From assembly GCA_029974635.1 (NCBI GenBank), contig JARKQY010000024.1:124001-188000 (forward strand): DNA of 64,000 nucleotides, given 5' to 3'. The notes beneath the pieces are model-generated. The model saw nothing but the letters and a program-made list of their open reading frames with translations, had not been told where the DNA came from and made no database searches. This DNA is from Bacillota bacterium (GTDB lineage: Bacteria; Bacillota; UBA4882; UBA8346). How positions within the stretch are numbered: the first letter of the stretch is position 1; each line of letters opens with the position of its first letter. A program made the position numbers and the translations under genes. Below are positions 8,722-17,813 of the stretch, in pieces.

Positions 8722-10242
8722 TTGAGACATGATCTACGATGGAAATCGGCGCTGATCTTCTTGTTGGTGTTGGTTTTTGTGCTGTTACTCGGTCCCCTGG
8801 GCAAAAACTTATTTAAGGCCGAACCGGTCCGTCTGGGTTTGGATTTACAGGGCGGAATCGAATTGTTACTGACCCCCGACTACCGGCTGGGTGAAAACGT
8901 TCTTGCAAAAGTAAGCAATGAGTTACTGTCGAAGTTGACGGCGGCGAATATCCCGTCACCGAAGATTGCTTATTTGGGAACCTTGGATAACGGGCGTTAT
9001 GATGGTTTGAATATTACATTTAATAGCGCCGCCGACATCCAACGGGCCATTAATATCGGTGCGTTCCCCGCCCGTTATAAATTTGATTTTTTTGGTGAAA
9101 TCAAGAATTTAAATCTGGAGACCAAAACTGTAGGGAACCGGCTTGAATTAACCATTTTACAAGACGCCAAAGACTTTCCAGAGGATGCTTTGGAGCGCTC
9201 CTTGGCTGTTATTGAGAACCGGATTAATGAGGCCGCCGGACAAATGGCCGAGGCTGACGTGCGGATTGATACAAACAATAGAATCAATGTTCAATTACCC
9301 GGGATTCAAAGCCTGCGAGAGGCCCAGGATGTTATTATGGCCACCGGCCGCATGACCTTTAGGATCGACGGTAAAATCGTTTTGGATGGCGCCGATATGA
9401 AGGAAATCGGGGTCAATTACCAGGCTACAGAAGGCTATGTAATCCATTTCGCGTTTAAAGGCCAAGGCGCCAGAGCATTGGCAAAAGTAACGCGGGAAAA
9501 TGTGAATAAGAATATGGGTGTTTATCTTGATGAGACGGAGCTAATGAATCCGGTCATTGAGGAACCGCTTAAAGACGGTTCCGGAATCATCAAGCTGGGA
9601 AACGCCTCCAAGGAACAAGTCGAGAAATATGCGTTATTAATGAAGTCCGGTGCGCTGCCCGTCTCCTTGAAGGTTGAGCAGTCAACTCAAGTGGCTCCTA
9701 CTCTCGGAGAAGAGATTATCCGGCAAAGCATCTTCTCGTGCATTATCGGAATTATATTAGTTATTGTCTTCATGCTCATCTTTTACGGTGTCCCCGGTTT
9801 AATGGCCGATTTTGCGCTAATCGCATACGGCGTCTTTGTTTTAGGGGTGATGGCCTTATTCAGGGGAGTGCTGACTTTGCCCGGTATCGCCGGATTTATT
9901 TTATCGCTGGGTATGGCGGTTGACGCCAATATCATCATCTTTGAACGGATTAAGGATGAATTGCGAAACGGCAAACGGGTGCGGGCGGCGGTGGAGGGCG
10001 GATTCCACCGGGCTTTTGGCACGATTCTGGATTCCAATCTCACCACTATAATCTCCGCCGCGGTCTTGTTCTTCTTTGGAACCGGACCGGTGAAAGGATT
10101 CGCGGTTACTCTGATAATTGGTGTTGCGATCAGTATGTTCACGGCAATTTTTGTAACCAGGGTATTCTTAGAGTGGCGAATTGATCAAGACCCCGATAAA
10201 TACGCCAAATATTTTGGGGCAAAGGAGGTTGTCCAACCATGA
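8722..10242 (+). CDS. secD: Protein translocase subunit SecD
   Basis: A proton-motive-force driven accessory of the Sec channel. An N-terminal membrane helix is followed by the D1 motif LGLDLQGGIE, a large extracytoplasmic P1 region, and then five membrane helices with the D4 block GMAVDANIIIFERIKDEL. 506 residues. The start is TTG 8722, with TAAGGAGG upstream. The last codons overlap the secF start (ATGA), indicating coupled expression. Confidence 0.97.
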   Translation: MRHDLRWKSALIFLLVLVFVLLLGPLGKNLFKAEPVRLGLDLQGGIELLLTPDYRLGENVLAKVSNELLSKLTAANIPSPKIAYLGTLDNGRYDGLNITFNSAADIQRAINIGAFPARYKFDFFGEIKNLNLETKTVGNRLELTILQDAKDFPEDALERSLAVIENRINEAAGQMAEADVRIDTNNRINVQLPGIQSLREAQDVIMATGRMTFRIDGKIVLDGADMKEIGVNYQATEGYVIHFAFKGQGARALAKVTRENVNKNMGVYLDETELMNPVIEEPLKDGSGIIKLGNASKEQVEKYALLMKSGALPVSLKVEQSTQVAPTLGEEIIRQSIFSCIIGIILVIVFMLIFYGVPGLMADFALIAYGVFVLGVMALFRGVLTLPGIAGFILSLGMAVDANIIIFERIKDELRNGKRVRAAVEGGFHRAFGTILDSNLTTIISAAVLFFFGTGPVKGFAVTLIIGVAISMFTAIFVTRVFLEWRIDQDPDKYAKYFGAKEVVQP

Positions 10243-11198
10243 ATCTGTTAAAATACCGCTGGTATTTCCTGGGATTCTTTGTTGTAACGATGATTCTGAG
10301 TGTATTATTCTTGTTTGTCAATCCGTATAATGATTGGGGAGCCAAACCGGGGGACTCTCTGAATTTAGGCGTCGACTTTAAAAGCGGCACCAAAATATAC
10401 TTTCCGGTAGCCAACCCGGTTTCCACCACGGAGGTAAGCGCGGTTTTAGAAACCATTGATTTACCGGAGTTTAAATTTTCCGCTCCACAGCCAAGCCAAT
10501 ATATTGATTCCAATGGGAATGTGAAACACCGGGTTTTAATCTATACACGATTCTTAAAGGATTCCGAGCAGGAAGTCGTGGTCGGCGCATTGGAAGCCAA
10601 GTTTGGCCAGGACAAAACTCAAGGCTTGGATATTACCAGAGTTAGCCCGTTGGTTGGAAAGGAAATTGTCAACAATGCTATCCTGGCAATGATAATCGCT
10701 TCGGTAGCAATGTTGATCTATATTTCATTCCGGTTTGAAATTATCTCCGGGATTGCGGCAATTATAGCGATGCTGCATGGCGGCGCCATTGTTTTGGGAA
10801 TGTTCGGCTTACTGGGTTTAGAGATCAACGCCACCATTATTGCGGCAGTGCTGACGGTTCTCGGTTATTCGGTCAATGATACCATTGTAATATTTGACCG
10901 GATTCGTGAAAACTTAAAATACCGGCAAAAGGGAACCACCGTTGTGGAGTTGGCAAACGACAGTGTGCTGCAAACATTCCGCCGTTCTTTGAATACCGGT
11001 TTTACGGCGTTGTTTGCCATCATGGTTTTATTCGCTACGGTTCCCAATATGAGAGAGTTTTGTTTCGCCTTGATTGTCGGGATCACCACTTCCGGAACCT
11101 TTTCTTCCATCTTTGTCGCCAGTTCCATCTGGGCGGTGTTTAAGGAATGGCAGGAGAAAAGGAAGCTGGTAGATAAACCGGCTACAGCGACGCGATAA
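10239..11198 (+). CDS. secF: Protein translocase subunit SecF
   Basis: Partner of SecD. An N-terminal helix is followed by LGVDFKSGTKIYF, then a shorter P1 domain and the membrane core with VLGYSVNDTIVIFDRIREN and the SLNTGFTAL segment. 319 residues, a normal SecF, and separate from SecD, unlike the fused SecDF of Bacillus. The 4-nt overlap with secD gives translational coupling. A strong terminator follows. Confidence 0.97.
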   Translation: MNLLKYRWYFLGFFVVTMILSVLFLFVNPYNDWGAKPGDSLNLGVDFKSGTKIYFPVANPVSTTEVSAVLETIDLPEFKFSAPQPSQYIDSNGNVKHRVLIYTRFLKDSEQEVVVGALEAKFGQDKTQGLDITRVSPLVGKEIVNNAILAMIIASVAMLIYISFRFEIISGIAAIIAMLHGGAIVLGMFGLLGLEINATIIAAVLTVLGYSVNDTIVIFDRIRENLKYRQKGTTVVELANDSVLQTFRRSLNTGFTALFAIMVLFATVPNMREFCFALIVGITTSGTFSSIFVASSIWAVFKEWQEKRKLVDKPATATR

Positions 11199-11243
11199 TT
11201 AAGCGGAAGAGATCTTCCGCTCGATGAGTAAATGATGCGAGAA

Positions 11244-11275
11244 CCCCTTATTATTTATGGTAATAGGGGGTTTTT
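11244..11275 (+). terminator. Intrinsic terminator after secF
   Basis: CCCCTTATTA pairs with TAATAGGGGG (one G-T pair) and is followed by five T. A second perfect 9-bp inverted repeat, AGCGGAAGA/TCTTCCGCT at 11202-11221, lies immediately after the secF stop and may help. Confidence 0.88.
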
Positions 11276-11291
11276 GTTACAGGGCGCCGTG

Positions 11292-11334
11292 AAAGTCATT
11301 AAAGACATTTACTTGCGCAGAAACACAACGTTAA
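11292..11334 (+). repeat. Dispersed 43-nt repeat, copy B
   Basis: Partner of 7859-7901, with the same AAAGTCATTAAA start, GCGCAG core and GTTAA end. It lies 16 nt after the T-run of the secF terminator, in non-coding DNA. Confidence 0.6.
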
Positions 11335-11427
11335 AAGCTTTAAAATATTTTCGAGTAGATATATGGTATTATACTCGGGTGACCGATGTCATAAATATGA
11401 TACGTTGATAACCAGGGGTGGTTCGGG

Positions 11428-13473
11428 ATGCGCAAAATCCTTATTGGGATTTTGGGAATAAGTCTTTTGATGGTTGCGTTTTATGGGGGAAACCAGTATG
11501 TTTTTGGCCTTTTGAGGGCTGATGCGGAAGAGATTCCCGATTTGACCGAAGCCCTGACTTTGTTTTACACTAAAGAACCGGATGTAAGTCTAGATAAGTT
11601 TCGGCAATTGGCAGATGCAAATCCTGATAATATCGCCATGAAATTAAATCTGATCCGGCTGCAGAATGAGATGGGCAAATATAACGATTCCATCGCCCAG
11701 CTCCGGTTGCTCCAGGCTCAAAATCCCCAAAATATAGAGTACCGTACGGAACTTATCCGTACAACTTATTTGGGAGGCCAATGGAAAGAAACCATAAAAT
11801 TATCGGATAAGGTATCCAATTTAACTGCCGCTGAACTTTTCTGGCGGGGGATGGCTCATATGGAGCTGGGCTTTGACCGGGAGGCGATACAGGACCTCAT
11901 CGATTCCCGGGCCAAGGACGATTTTAATCCCATGGCTAATTTTGTATTGGGACAGCTGTATCAGAAGAACGCTGATTTCGAAAAGGCGGTAGACTTTTAC
12001 AAAAAAGCCGCCGTTCAGGAACCTAATATGACAACGATTTATTTCCCGCTGGCAAAAGCCTATATGGCGTTGCGCAAATATCAAACAGCATATAGTTTTT
12101 TATTGAACGCAAAGGCTGCCTACCCTCGGGACCCGGAGATTGCCGGCACACTGCGAAAGCTAATGGACGAATATCCTGAATTGCTTCAACAGCAGTTGGC
12201 TGAGGCCCAAAAAAGGCGCCAAATTACGACTGTACCTCAAGTAACTCCTGTTATTCAGGATCGCGACAAGATTCCGATGATCCGGATCGGTTTAGCCGAA
12301 CGAATTAAAAAGTGTTATTTCAAAACCGGAGCTAAGTTTGAATTATTATCCGGCTCCCGAAGATACCAAGGTGAAGCCCAAGCCATACTGTCAGTGAAGT
12401 CAAACGGTAAAACACTGGAGATCCGGGACGAGCATGAGAAGCTGATATTCGCCGGTGACGGCCGGACATCCTTGATTTATAACGATCCCGCCGCAACCAC
12501 TATTTTATTTGATGTACAATATGGGCAAGGCACATTTTGGAGCGGGCGGGAGGATCGTGTTTACCGGGGTAATTTTCAGTTTTTGATGAAACAACAGTTA
12601 ATAACAATTGTAAATTGTTTGAACGTGGAAGAATATTTGTACGGGGTAGTCCCCGCGGAAATGCAACCGGCATGGCCCAGGGCAGCGTTGGAAGCCCAGG
12701 CTGTGGCGGCCCGGACATATGCATTTGCAAATTTGAAGCGCTTTGAAGCTAGAGGATTCGATCTTCGCGCTACAGTTGCTTCACAGGTATACCGGGGAGC
12801 CGGTGCAGAGAAAAACTCAACCAACGCAGCGGTGGATGCTAGCCGGGGCCGGATATTGCAATATAACCGGAAGCCGATTAATGCTGTTTATACGGGGAAT
12901 AATGGCGGTTACTCTGCTAACAGCCAAGATGTTTGGGGCTTTAAACTGCCCTATCTGCAGGCGGTTCCTGATAAATTCCTATCGTTTTCCGGTCCGCTCG
13001 GTCCGACGGCATTATTTGAATGGTTAACCACCCGTCCCCGGACTTATAGCTCACATCCTCAATATTCGGCCCGCAGCTCGTTCCGTTGGGTCGCGTGGGT
13101 ATCCCGGGCGGAGATCGAAAGCCGTCTGAACCTCGGCAATAAGTTGGGACGGATTCGCTCGGTAGAAGTTGCGGGACGAAGTATCAATAGTATGGTAACC
13201 AAGGTTTTAATCCGGGGTAGTAATGGCAAGTATACTGTATCAGGCGATAAGATCCGTACCAGATTGGGAGGATTGCGCAGCAATACGTTTGTGGTCATGC
13301 CCAAAATGGATGTTAACGGGCAACCCGAGAGTTTTTTATTTTACGGCGGAGGCTGGGGGCATGGTGTGGGAATGTGCCAGAGCGGCGCGGCGGGAATGGC
13401 GGCTGACGGGTATTTATGCGATGAGATTTTAAAACATTTTTACCAAGGGGCTGAAGCAGTCAACTTATATTAA
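11428..13473 (+). CDS. TPR-repeat protein with C-terminal SpoIID domain
   Basis: 681 residues. An N-terminal signal anchor (about residues 5-25) is followed by four or five TPR-like helical repeats (about 45-250; for example PMANFVLGQLYQKNADFEKA). A SpoIID domain follows (about 285-680) with VEEYLYGVVPAEM, VAARTYAF, YTGNNGGYSANSQDVW and the terminal GGGWGHGVGMCQSGAAGMA. SpoIID enzymes cleave glycan strands lacking stem peptides. The TPR part would mediate protein contacts outside the membrane. This is the second SpoIID-family gene in 10 kb; neither sits in a spoIIQ/spoIIIA-type context. The start ATG 11428 follows GGGGTGG. Confidence 0.88.
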   Translation: MRKILIGILGISLLMVAFYGGNQYVFGLLRADAEEIPDLTEALTLFYTKEPDVSLDKFRQLADANPDNIAMKLNLIRLQNEMGKYNDSIAQLRLLQAQNPQNIEYRTELIRTTYLGGQWKETIKLSDKVSNLTAAELFWRGMAHMELGFDREAIQDLIDSRAKDDFNPMANFVLGQLYQKNADFEKAVDFYKKAAVQEPNMTTIYFPLAKAYMALRKYQTAYSFLLNAKAAYPRDPEIAGTLRKLMDEYPELLQQQLAEAQKRRQITTVPQVTPVIQDRDKIPMIRIGLAERIKKCYFKTGAKFELLSGSRRYQGEAQAILSVKSNGKTLEIRDEHEKLIFAGDGRTSLIYNDPAATTILFDVQYGQGTFWSGREDRVYRGNFQFLMKQQLITIVNCLNVEEYLYGVVPAEMQPAWPRAALEAQAVAARTYAFANLKRFEARGFDLRATVASQVYRGAGAEKNSTNAAVDASRGRILQYNRKPINAVYTGNNGGYSANSQDVWGFKLPYLQAVPDKFLSFSGPLGPTALFEWLTTRPRTYSSHPQYSARSSFRWVAWVSRAEIESRLNLGNKLGRIRSVEVAGRSINSMVTKVLIRGSNGKYTVSGDKIRTRLGGLRSNTFVVMPKMDVNGQPESFLFYGGGWGHGVGMCQSGAAGMAADGYLCDEILKHFYQGAEAVNLY

Positions 13474-13503
13474 AGTGTGTGAAAACCCTGATAAATTTTA
13501 AAT

Positions 13504-13525
13504 CCACCGCTTTAAACAGCGGTGG
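13504..13525. terminator. Hairpin between convergent genes
   Basis: A perfect 8-bp stem, CCACCGCT/AGCGGTGG, with a 6-nt loop, between the TPR-SpoIID gene (+) and the Usp gene (-). The trailing T-run is weak on both strands, so termination is probable rather than certain. Confidence 0.55.
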
Positions 13526-13573
13526 CTGGAAAAGGTTCCCGAGCAAGAAAAAGAAAATGTACTCAATATTAAA

Positions 13574-13990
13574 TCAGGACAATTTATTATTGAATAACCA
13601 TACATTACATTTGGCTTTTTGATAAATAGATGCGGCCGAGTCACCAAAGATTCCCAATCTATGATTGTCTTGCATGATGGCTATGACATCGCACTTTAAA
13701 TCATCAGCCGTTGTAATTATGGCATCCTCGGCTGATCTGGCGTAAACAACCGATGTTTCCAAGGTTACACTATACTTTTCAGCAATTTTCACGGCTTTTT
13801 CCAACGCAGCTTTGGCAAGAGCTGATTTATCGGGTAAATCCGCATTTAACGATAGATTGCGGGGAACTTCAAGAATATAAATAACATAAATTGCGGATTG
13901 AATTACTTTATGAATGGAACATATAAATTCAATGATACCTTCATAAGCTTTGCTGCCGTCGGTAGGAATCAAAATATTTTTATAAATCAT
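13574..13990 (-). CDS. Universal stress protein (UspA family)
   Basis: A 138-residue single Usp domain beginning MIYKNILIPTDGSKAYEG, the conserved beta-strand and ATP-loop start. The C-terminal GDSAASIYQKAKCNVWLF has only part of the usual GxxG-S nucleotide motif. The start at 13990 has GGAGGTAGAAAC upstream; the longer frame to 14026 would overlap the trkA-like gene. It is last in a three-gene - strand operon with two TrkA/RCK proteins. Usp-RCK partnerships commonly regulate cation transporters. Confidence 0.88.
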   Translation of the reverse strand: MIYKNILIPTDGSKAYEGIIEFICSIHKVIQSAIYVIYILEVPRNLSLNADLPDKSALAKAALEKAVKIAEKYSVTLETSVVYARSAEDAIITTADDLKCDVIAIMQDNHRLGIFGDSAASIYQKAKCNVWLFNNKLS

Positions 13991-14003
13991 GTTTCTACCT
14001 CCT

Positions 14004-14675
14004 TTACGCGGAAGGTTCGCCGCCAATTAAGGCTTTTTTGACGGCAGCCTGCTCATTTTGGGTTGAAATGGCAATTACCAGATCCCCGGACTCTAGAACA
14101 ACATCCCCCTTGGCGAATAAAGCGTTTTTCCCCCTTAGAATGGTAATAATGATACACTCATTCGGCAATTTGATTTCGCTGATTTTTTTACCCACCGCCG
14201 GGCAACCGGCGAATAATTCGGTCTCCAGTAAGACCATTTCCTCATGGTTGAAACTCATCAGCCGAATGATATGTTGTTTGGCCAGATATTGTTCGATAGA
14301 TGCCACAATTGATATTGTACCGCTAATGGTTGTACCGACGCCCAATTCTTTGAAGATCCGTTCATTTTTAGGATTGTTAATCCGGGAGATGGCTTTGGGA
14401 ACCTTAAAATAACGTTTGCCCAATTGGCAAATCACCAGATTATCCTCGTCATCCCCGGTCACTGCGACAATAACATCAGCCCGGGTACATCCGGCCTTTT
14501 CCAACCCGTCAATGGAAGACCCGTTGGCAAAAATCACGGCTTCTCCCAGATCTTGCTTGAGGAGTTTGACCTTTTCATAATCCCAGTCAAGTAAAGTAAC
14601 CTCATGGTTTTCAGCAAGCAAGGTTTTGGTAAGATAATATCCAACCTTGCCGCCGCCGACGATTACGATATACAT
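14004..14675 (-). CDS. TrkA-family potassium channel regulator (RCK_N + RCK_C)
   Basis: 223 residues: a Rossmann NAD-binding domain starting MYIVIVGGGKVGYYLTKTLL (GxGxxG), with an acidic residue ending strand 2 (LLDWD), then a TrkA_C domain (about 140-220). These are cytosolic gating subunits of Trk/Ktr K+ transporters; the RCK_C part can bind c-di-AMP in Bacillota. It overlaps the next RCK gene by 13 nt. No TrkH/KtrB channel subunit is present in the window, so its partner is elsewhere or is another transporter. Confidence 0.9.
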   Translation of the reverse strand: MYIVIVGGGKVGYYLTKTLLAENHEVTLLDWDYEKVKLLKQDLGEAVIFANGSSIDGLEKAGCTRADVIVAVTGDDEDNLVICQLGKRYFKVPKAISRINNPKNERIFKELGVGTTISGTISIVASIEQYLAKQHIIRLMSFNHEEMVLLETELFAGCPAVGKKISEIKLPNECIIITILRGKNALFAKGDVVLESGDLVIAISTQNEQAAVKKALIGGEPSA

Positions 14676-15088
14676 CCATTACCCTCCTTTAAGAACCGGA
14701 TATAGTAATCAGCATTGATTTCGGTGGGGCAGTAGCAGGGAAGCCCGATTTCCGTGTCATAGAACTGTTTGACCTTGGGATCCACAATCCGCACCATAAC
14801 CCTGGGTATTTTATAGAGAAACTCGGCAATCTGTCCAATCATAATATTGGTGTTATCGCCTTTGGTAACCGCAATGACTGCCTCGGTTTCTTTAATGCCG
14901 GCTTTAATCAGCACATCTTCATCGATACCGGTTCCAACCACCATTGTTCCGGCAAAATCCGGAGGCAGTCTGTCAAATGCCAACGGATTTTTATCGATAA
15001 TCGAAACCTGATGTCCTTCAAGGGACATCTTGACTGCGATAGTACTCCCGGCCCGGCCGCATCCGACAATGATCATTTTCATTAACAT
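14663..15088 (-). CDS. TrkA N-domain (RCK_N) protein, single domain
   Basis: About 141 residues, a lone Rossmann domain: MIIVGCGRAGSTIAVKM, IIDKNP and GTGIDEDVLIKAGIKETEAV. The RCK_C domain is absent. With its neighbour it resembles a split full-length TrkA (N-C-N-C type) encoded by two genes. GGGGGA precedes ATG 15088; TTG 15100 and ATG 15082 are also in frame. First gene of the - strand operon ending in Usp. Confidence 0.85.
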   Translation of the reverse strand: MLMKMIIVGCGRAGSTIAVKMSLEGHQVSIIDKNPLAFDRLPPDFAGTMVVGTGIDEDVLIKAGIKETEAVIAVTKGDNTNIMIGQIAEFLYKIPRVMVRIVDPKVKQFYDTEIGLPCYCPTEINADYYIRFLKEGNGCIS

Positions 15089-15571
15089 ATCATCCCCCAA
15101 AATCGGTTTAGTTTACGGACTCGTCAAAGTCCTGGGAATTTTAAGCACAACTGTAACTTTAACAAGCTGGAAAAGAAACTGTTCTCCGCTAAACACTGGA
15201 GTAGTATTCTTATTTTATCATGGAATCGGCGGAATATCATCACCAAGTTGAAGCTGATTCATTTCCTTTTTTCCAGAAACCGCTTTATCAGGTGGTTACA
15301 TTGGGCAATTTGCAGGGATGGATTTTATGTTCCGCCGTTTTCATGAAAAAATGATTAATTATTTTATGGTCGTAATGGCAAAGCCGGCAGGAAACTGTGA
15401 AAAGATGTGGAATCAATAATGACGGCAAAACCCGACCGAAAGCACCTAAATTAATTCTACTTGGGTAGAATTAATTATCGGTATATTATTATTATGGTTG
15501 GGGACGATTCATTTTGAGAATAAATATAATAAATATATTCTTTATTATTATTGAACTTGGAGGTCTAAACC
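15089..15571. other. Divergent intergenic region between RCK operon and KhtT-like gene
   Basis: 480 nt with no convincing gene. It must hold both divergent promoters. A TATAAT-like hexamer occurs about 45 nt before ATG 15572, but no good -35 box is visible at normal spacing. The one notable structure is the 28-nt palindrome listed separately. Confidence 0.6.
15449..15476. promoter_or_regulatory. Perfect 12-bp-arm palindrome, candidate operator
   Basis: AATTAATTCTAC and GTAGAATTAATT flank a 4-nt TTGG centre, with no mismatch in 12 pairs. It is about 96 nt upstream of the KhtT-like start and has no T-run, so a protein-binding site is likelier than a terminator. Confidence 0.5.
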
Positions 15572-16048
15572 ATGTCCCTTATTAGAGAAATGGATTTGCC
15601 CGGTATCGGAAAGAAAATTAGCTATACCACGCTTTCCAAGGAAAGGGTTGTTCTAATCATTCATGATGACGGTAAACGGGAGTTTTACATTATGGACCAA
15701 GAAAGCGAACCCCAGGCAAGCGTTACTCTTTTTGACGAAGAAGCGCGAGTACTGGGCGCATATTTATCAGGAGTAATGTATAAACCGAAAGCCGTTCAAC
15801 ATCTTGAAGTCGCCTTGGAAGGGGTAAAGATTGACTGGTTTAAACTGGAGAAAAACTCTCCGGTAATCGGCAAAAAAATTGGCGGTCTTGGAATTCGGAA
15901 ACGGACCCAGATTTCAATTATCGCGGTGTTACGCAATGACGCCTTCATCCCCAATCCTAGTTCGGACTTTGTTTTTGAGGAAGATGACACTTGTGTTGTC
16001 ATCGGTAAACCGGAAAATTTCAAAGATTTTCTGGCGATTATCCGTTGA
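15572..16048 (+). CDS. KhtT-like cation:proton antiporter regulatory subunit (RCK_C), copy 1
   Basis: 158 residues: an N-terminal domain starting MSLIREMDLPGIGKKISY, then a TrkA_C/RCK_C domain (about 75-158) with VIGKKIGGLGIRKRTQISII and PSSDFVFEEDDTCVVIG. In Bacillus KhtT is the cytosolic regulator of the K+/H+ antiporter KhtU and responds to c-di-AMP. CTTGGAGGT precedes ATG 15572. It is convergent with the antiporter gene and is a clear paralogue of the protein at 17319-17813. A single antiporter thus has two candidate regulators. Confidence 0.9.
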   Translation: MSLIREMDLPGIGKKISYTTLSKERVVLIIHDDGKREFYIMDQESEPQASVTLFDEEARVLGAYLSGVMYKPKAVQHLEVALEGVKIDWFKLEKNSPVIGKKIGGLGIRKRTQISIIAVLRNDAFIPNPSSDFVFEEDDTCVVIGKPENFKDFLAIIR

Positions 16049-16059
16049 TGTTTTCAAGT

Positions 16060-16094
16060 AAAACTTCAGAGTTCCTCTTTTTTTCTGAAGTTTT
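16060..16094. terminator. Bidirectional terminator overlapping the antiporter gene end
   Basis: AAAACTTCAGA at 16060-16070 pairs perfectly with TCTGAAGTTTT at 16084-16094. A T-run follows in both directions. The 3' end of the - strand antiporter gene lies inside the hairpin. Confidence 0.8.
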
Positions 16095-17280
16095 TGACCC
16101 AATCTAAAACGCTTTGCGATAAATTATAGATCCGCTTCGATTCTTTGGTCAATAACGGGCCTAAAACGGCTAAAATAAGTACGTATAGAACGGCAAAAGA
16201 CTGAATAGCCGGCAGTAATCCGCCGGCTTTTCCAATGTTCGCCATAATAATCGAAAACTCGCCACGTGAAACCAGGGTAAACCCAATATTGGCCGAGGAA
16301 CGTCCGGGAATTCCCGCTATCCGTCCGGCCATTGCCCCGGAAAACATGTTGCCGAAGATGGTAAATACCACTCCGATAAGAGCTGGCCCTATTGCTCCGC
16401 CCAGCGACAGCGGATTGATGCTCAGGCCGAAACTAAAGAAAAATAAAGCTCCAAAGAAATCGCGGAATGGCAGAATGATATGTTCAATCCGCTTTGCATG
16501 GACCGACTCCGCCAGCACTAACCCAATCATCAATGCACCAATGGCTTCCGCAACATGCAATGTCTCCGAAAAACCGGCGATTAAAAATAACCCGGCCATG
16601 ATTACCAGTAGAAACAGTTCCGAGGATTGAATGTTTAAAGCCTGATCCAAATACTTGATGAGTCTTCTCCCCAATAACAAAAAGAGCAAAATAAAAATAA
16701 GAGCGCCCAAAGAGGTCAGCACTATACCTGCGAGTGAAGTGGCGCCACTTAAGATCAATCCGGATAGGATCGACATGTGGACTGCGATAAATAGATCATC
16801 GAACATGATCATACCCATGATGATCTCCGTTTCCGAATTGGCGGTCCGCTTTAGATCCACCAAAACTTTGGCCACAATGGCCGTCGACGAACTAGTCATG
16901 ATTCCGCAAGCGACCAAGGTTTCCTTGATGGGAAAACCAACTACCCAACCCAGCACCAGGCCGGAGATGAAATTAATCGCCACATATAAAGATCCTCCTA
17001 CCAGGATTGAACGGCCCGATCTCAAAAGACGGCTCACCGAAAACTCCAATCCCAGATAAAAAAGTAAAAATAAGACGCCGATTCGCCCTAAAAAATCAAT
17101 AAATACTGAACTCTCTATAAATCTTAGGTCGATAATGCCCAGATGAGGTGCATGCGGTCCAACCGCCATGCCGACTAATATATAAAAGGGAATTACTGAA
17201 AAACGGAGTTTGGTCGATATTAACCCTACAATTGCAACCAATCCAATGGCGAGGCCAATTTCAAAAATAATTTTATCCAT
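16066..17280 (-). CDS. CPA2-family K+(Na+)/H+ antiporter, KhtU/KefB-like
   Basis: 404 residues, about 11-12 membrane helices, with no fused TrkA-N domain. The CPA2 features LLFYLGLEFS and ACGIMTSSSTAIVAKVLVDL are visible, as is the conserved FSFGLSI segment near helix 9-10. With the adjacent KhtT-like gene (38-nt gap, same strand) it forms a khtTU-type pair that would export K+ in exchange for protons under alkaline or salt stress. ATG 17280 has GGAGGGAAAT upstream. Confidence 0.9.
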   Translation of the reverse strand: MDKIIFEIGLAIGLVAIVGLISTKLRFSVIPFYILVGMAVGPHAPHLGIIDLRFIESSVFIDFLGRIGVLFLLFYLGLEFSVSRLLRSGRSILVGGSLYVAINFISGLVLGWVVGFPIKETLVACGIMTSSSTAIVAKVLVDLKRTANSETEIIMGMIMFDDLFIAVHMSILSGLILSGATSLAGIVLTSLGALIFILLFLLLGRRLIKYLDQALNIQSSELFLLVIMAGLFLIAGFSETLHVAEAIGALMIGLVLAESVHAKRIEHIILPFRDFFGALFFFSFGLSINPLSLGGAIGPALIGVVFTIFGNMFSGAMAGRIAGIPGRSSANIGFTLVSRGEFSIIMANIGKAGGLLPAIQSFAVLYVLILAVLGPLLTKESKRIYNLSQSVLDWVKNFRKKEEL

Positions 17281-17318
17281 ATTTCCCTCCTAATGTAAGA
17301 GTGATTAAGTTTTTTGGT

Positions 17319-17813
17319 TTACTCACCGCCATGTAACAATAATTCCTTCAGTATTGTTAGTTGTTGTCGCTCTCCGGCGATAACCAAGGTCGAATTAGCG
17401 ACGAATACATATTCCGGTCCGGGGTTAATCTGTTTTTGGTGTTTCTGCTCAACCACCGCAATAATGGAAGCTCCGGTCTTTCGTCGTATCTTGAGATCCC
17501 CAATGCTTTTCCCGATACATTTATAACCGGCTTCAATACGATGCCAATCAATGACCAAATCATCCAAAGCGACTTCCATACTCGCCAATGCCTTGGGTTT
17601 ATATGACATCCCGCCAATAATCCCGGCAATCATTCGGGCTTCATTATCGTCCAGGGTTATCATGGAAATACTTTCATCCGGCTGGTCATAATAAAAATGA
17701 TATAATTCACGCCGGCCGTCATCATGAACGATAACCACCAGTTTATCACCACTACCGGCTTCGAATTGAAATTTCCGGCCTATTCCGGGCAGATCGGATT
17801 CCATAATCTTCAT
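17319..17813 (-). CDS. KhtT-like antiporter regulatory subunit (RCK_C), copy 2
   Basis: About 164 residues, beginning [20 protein letters not shown], with the C-terminal RCK_C domain ([34 protein letters not shown]). The shared DLPGIG start and [22 protein letters not shown] block match copy 1 closely. ATG 17813 is preferred over the upstream in-frame starts because GGGAGGAAC lies 8 nt before it. It directly precedes the antiporter gene, so this is the likelier cognate subunit. Confidence 0.9.
   Translation of the reverse strand: MKIMESDLPGIGRKFQFEAGSGDKLVVIVHDDGRRELYHFYYDQPDESISMITLDDNEARMIAGIIGGMSYKPKALASMEVALDDLVIDWHRIEAGYKCIGKSIGDLKIRRKTGASIIAVVEQKHQKQINPGPEYVFVANSTLVIAGERQQLTILKELLLHGGE

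Noticed and set aside
11340..11427. Possible sporulation sigma-E type promoter before the TPR-SpoIID gene
   Set aside because: An ATATT and a weak -10 can be picked out, but the spacing and bases fit poorly, so it was not listed.
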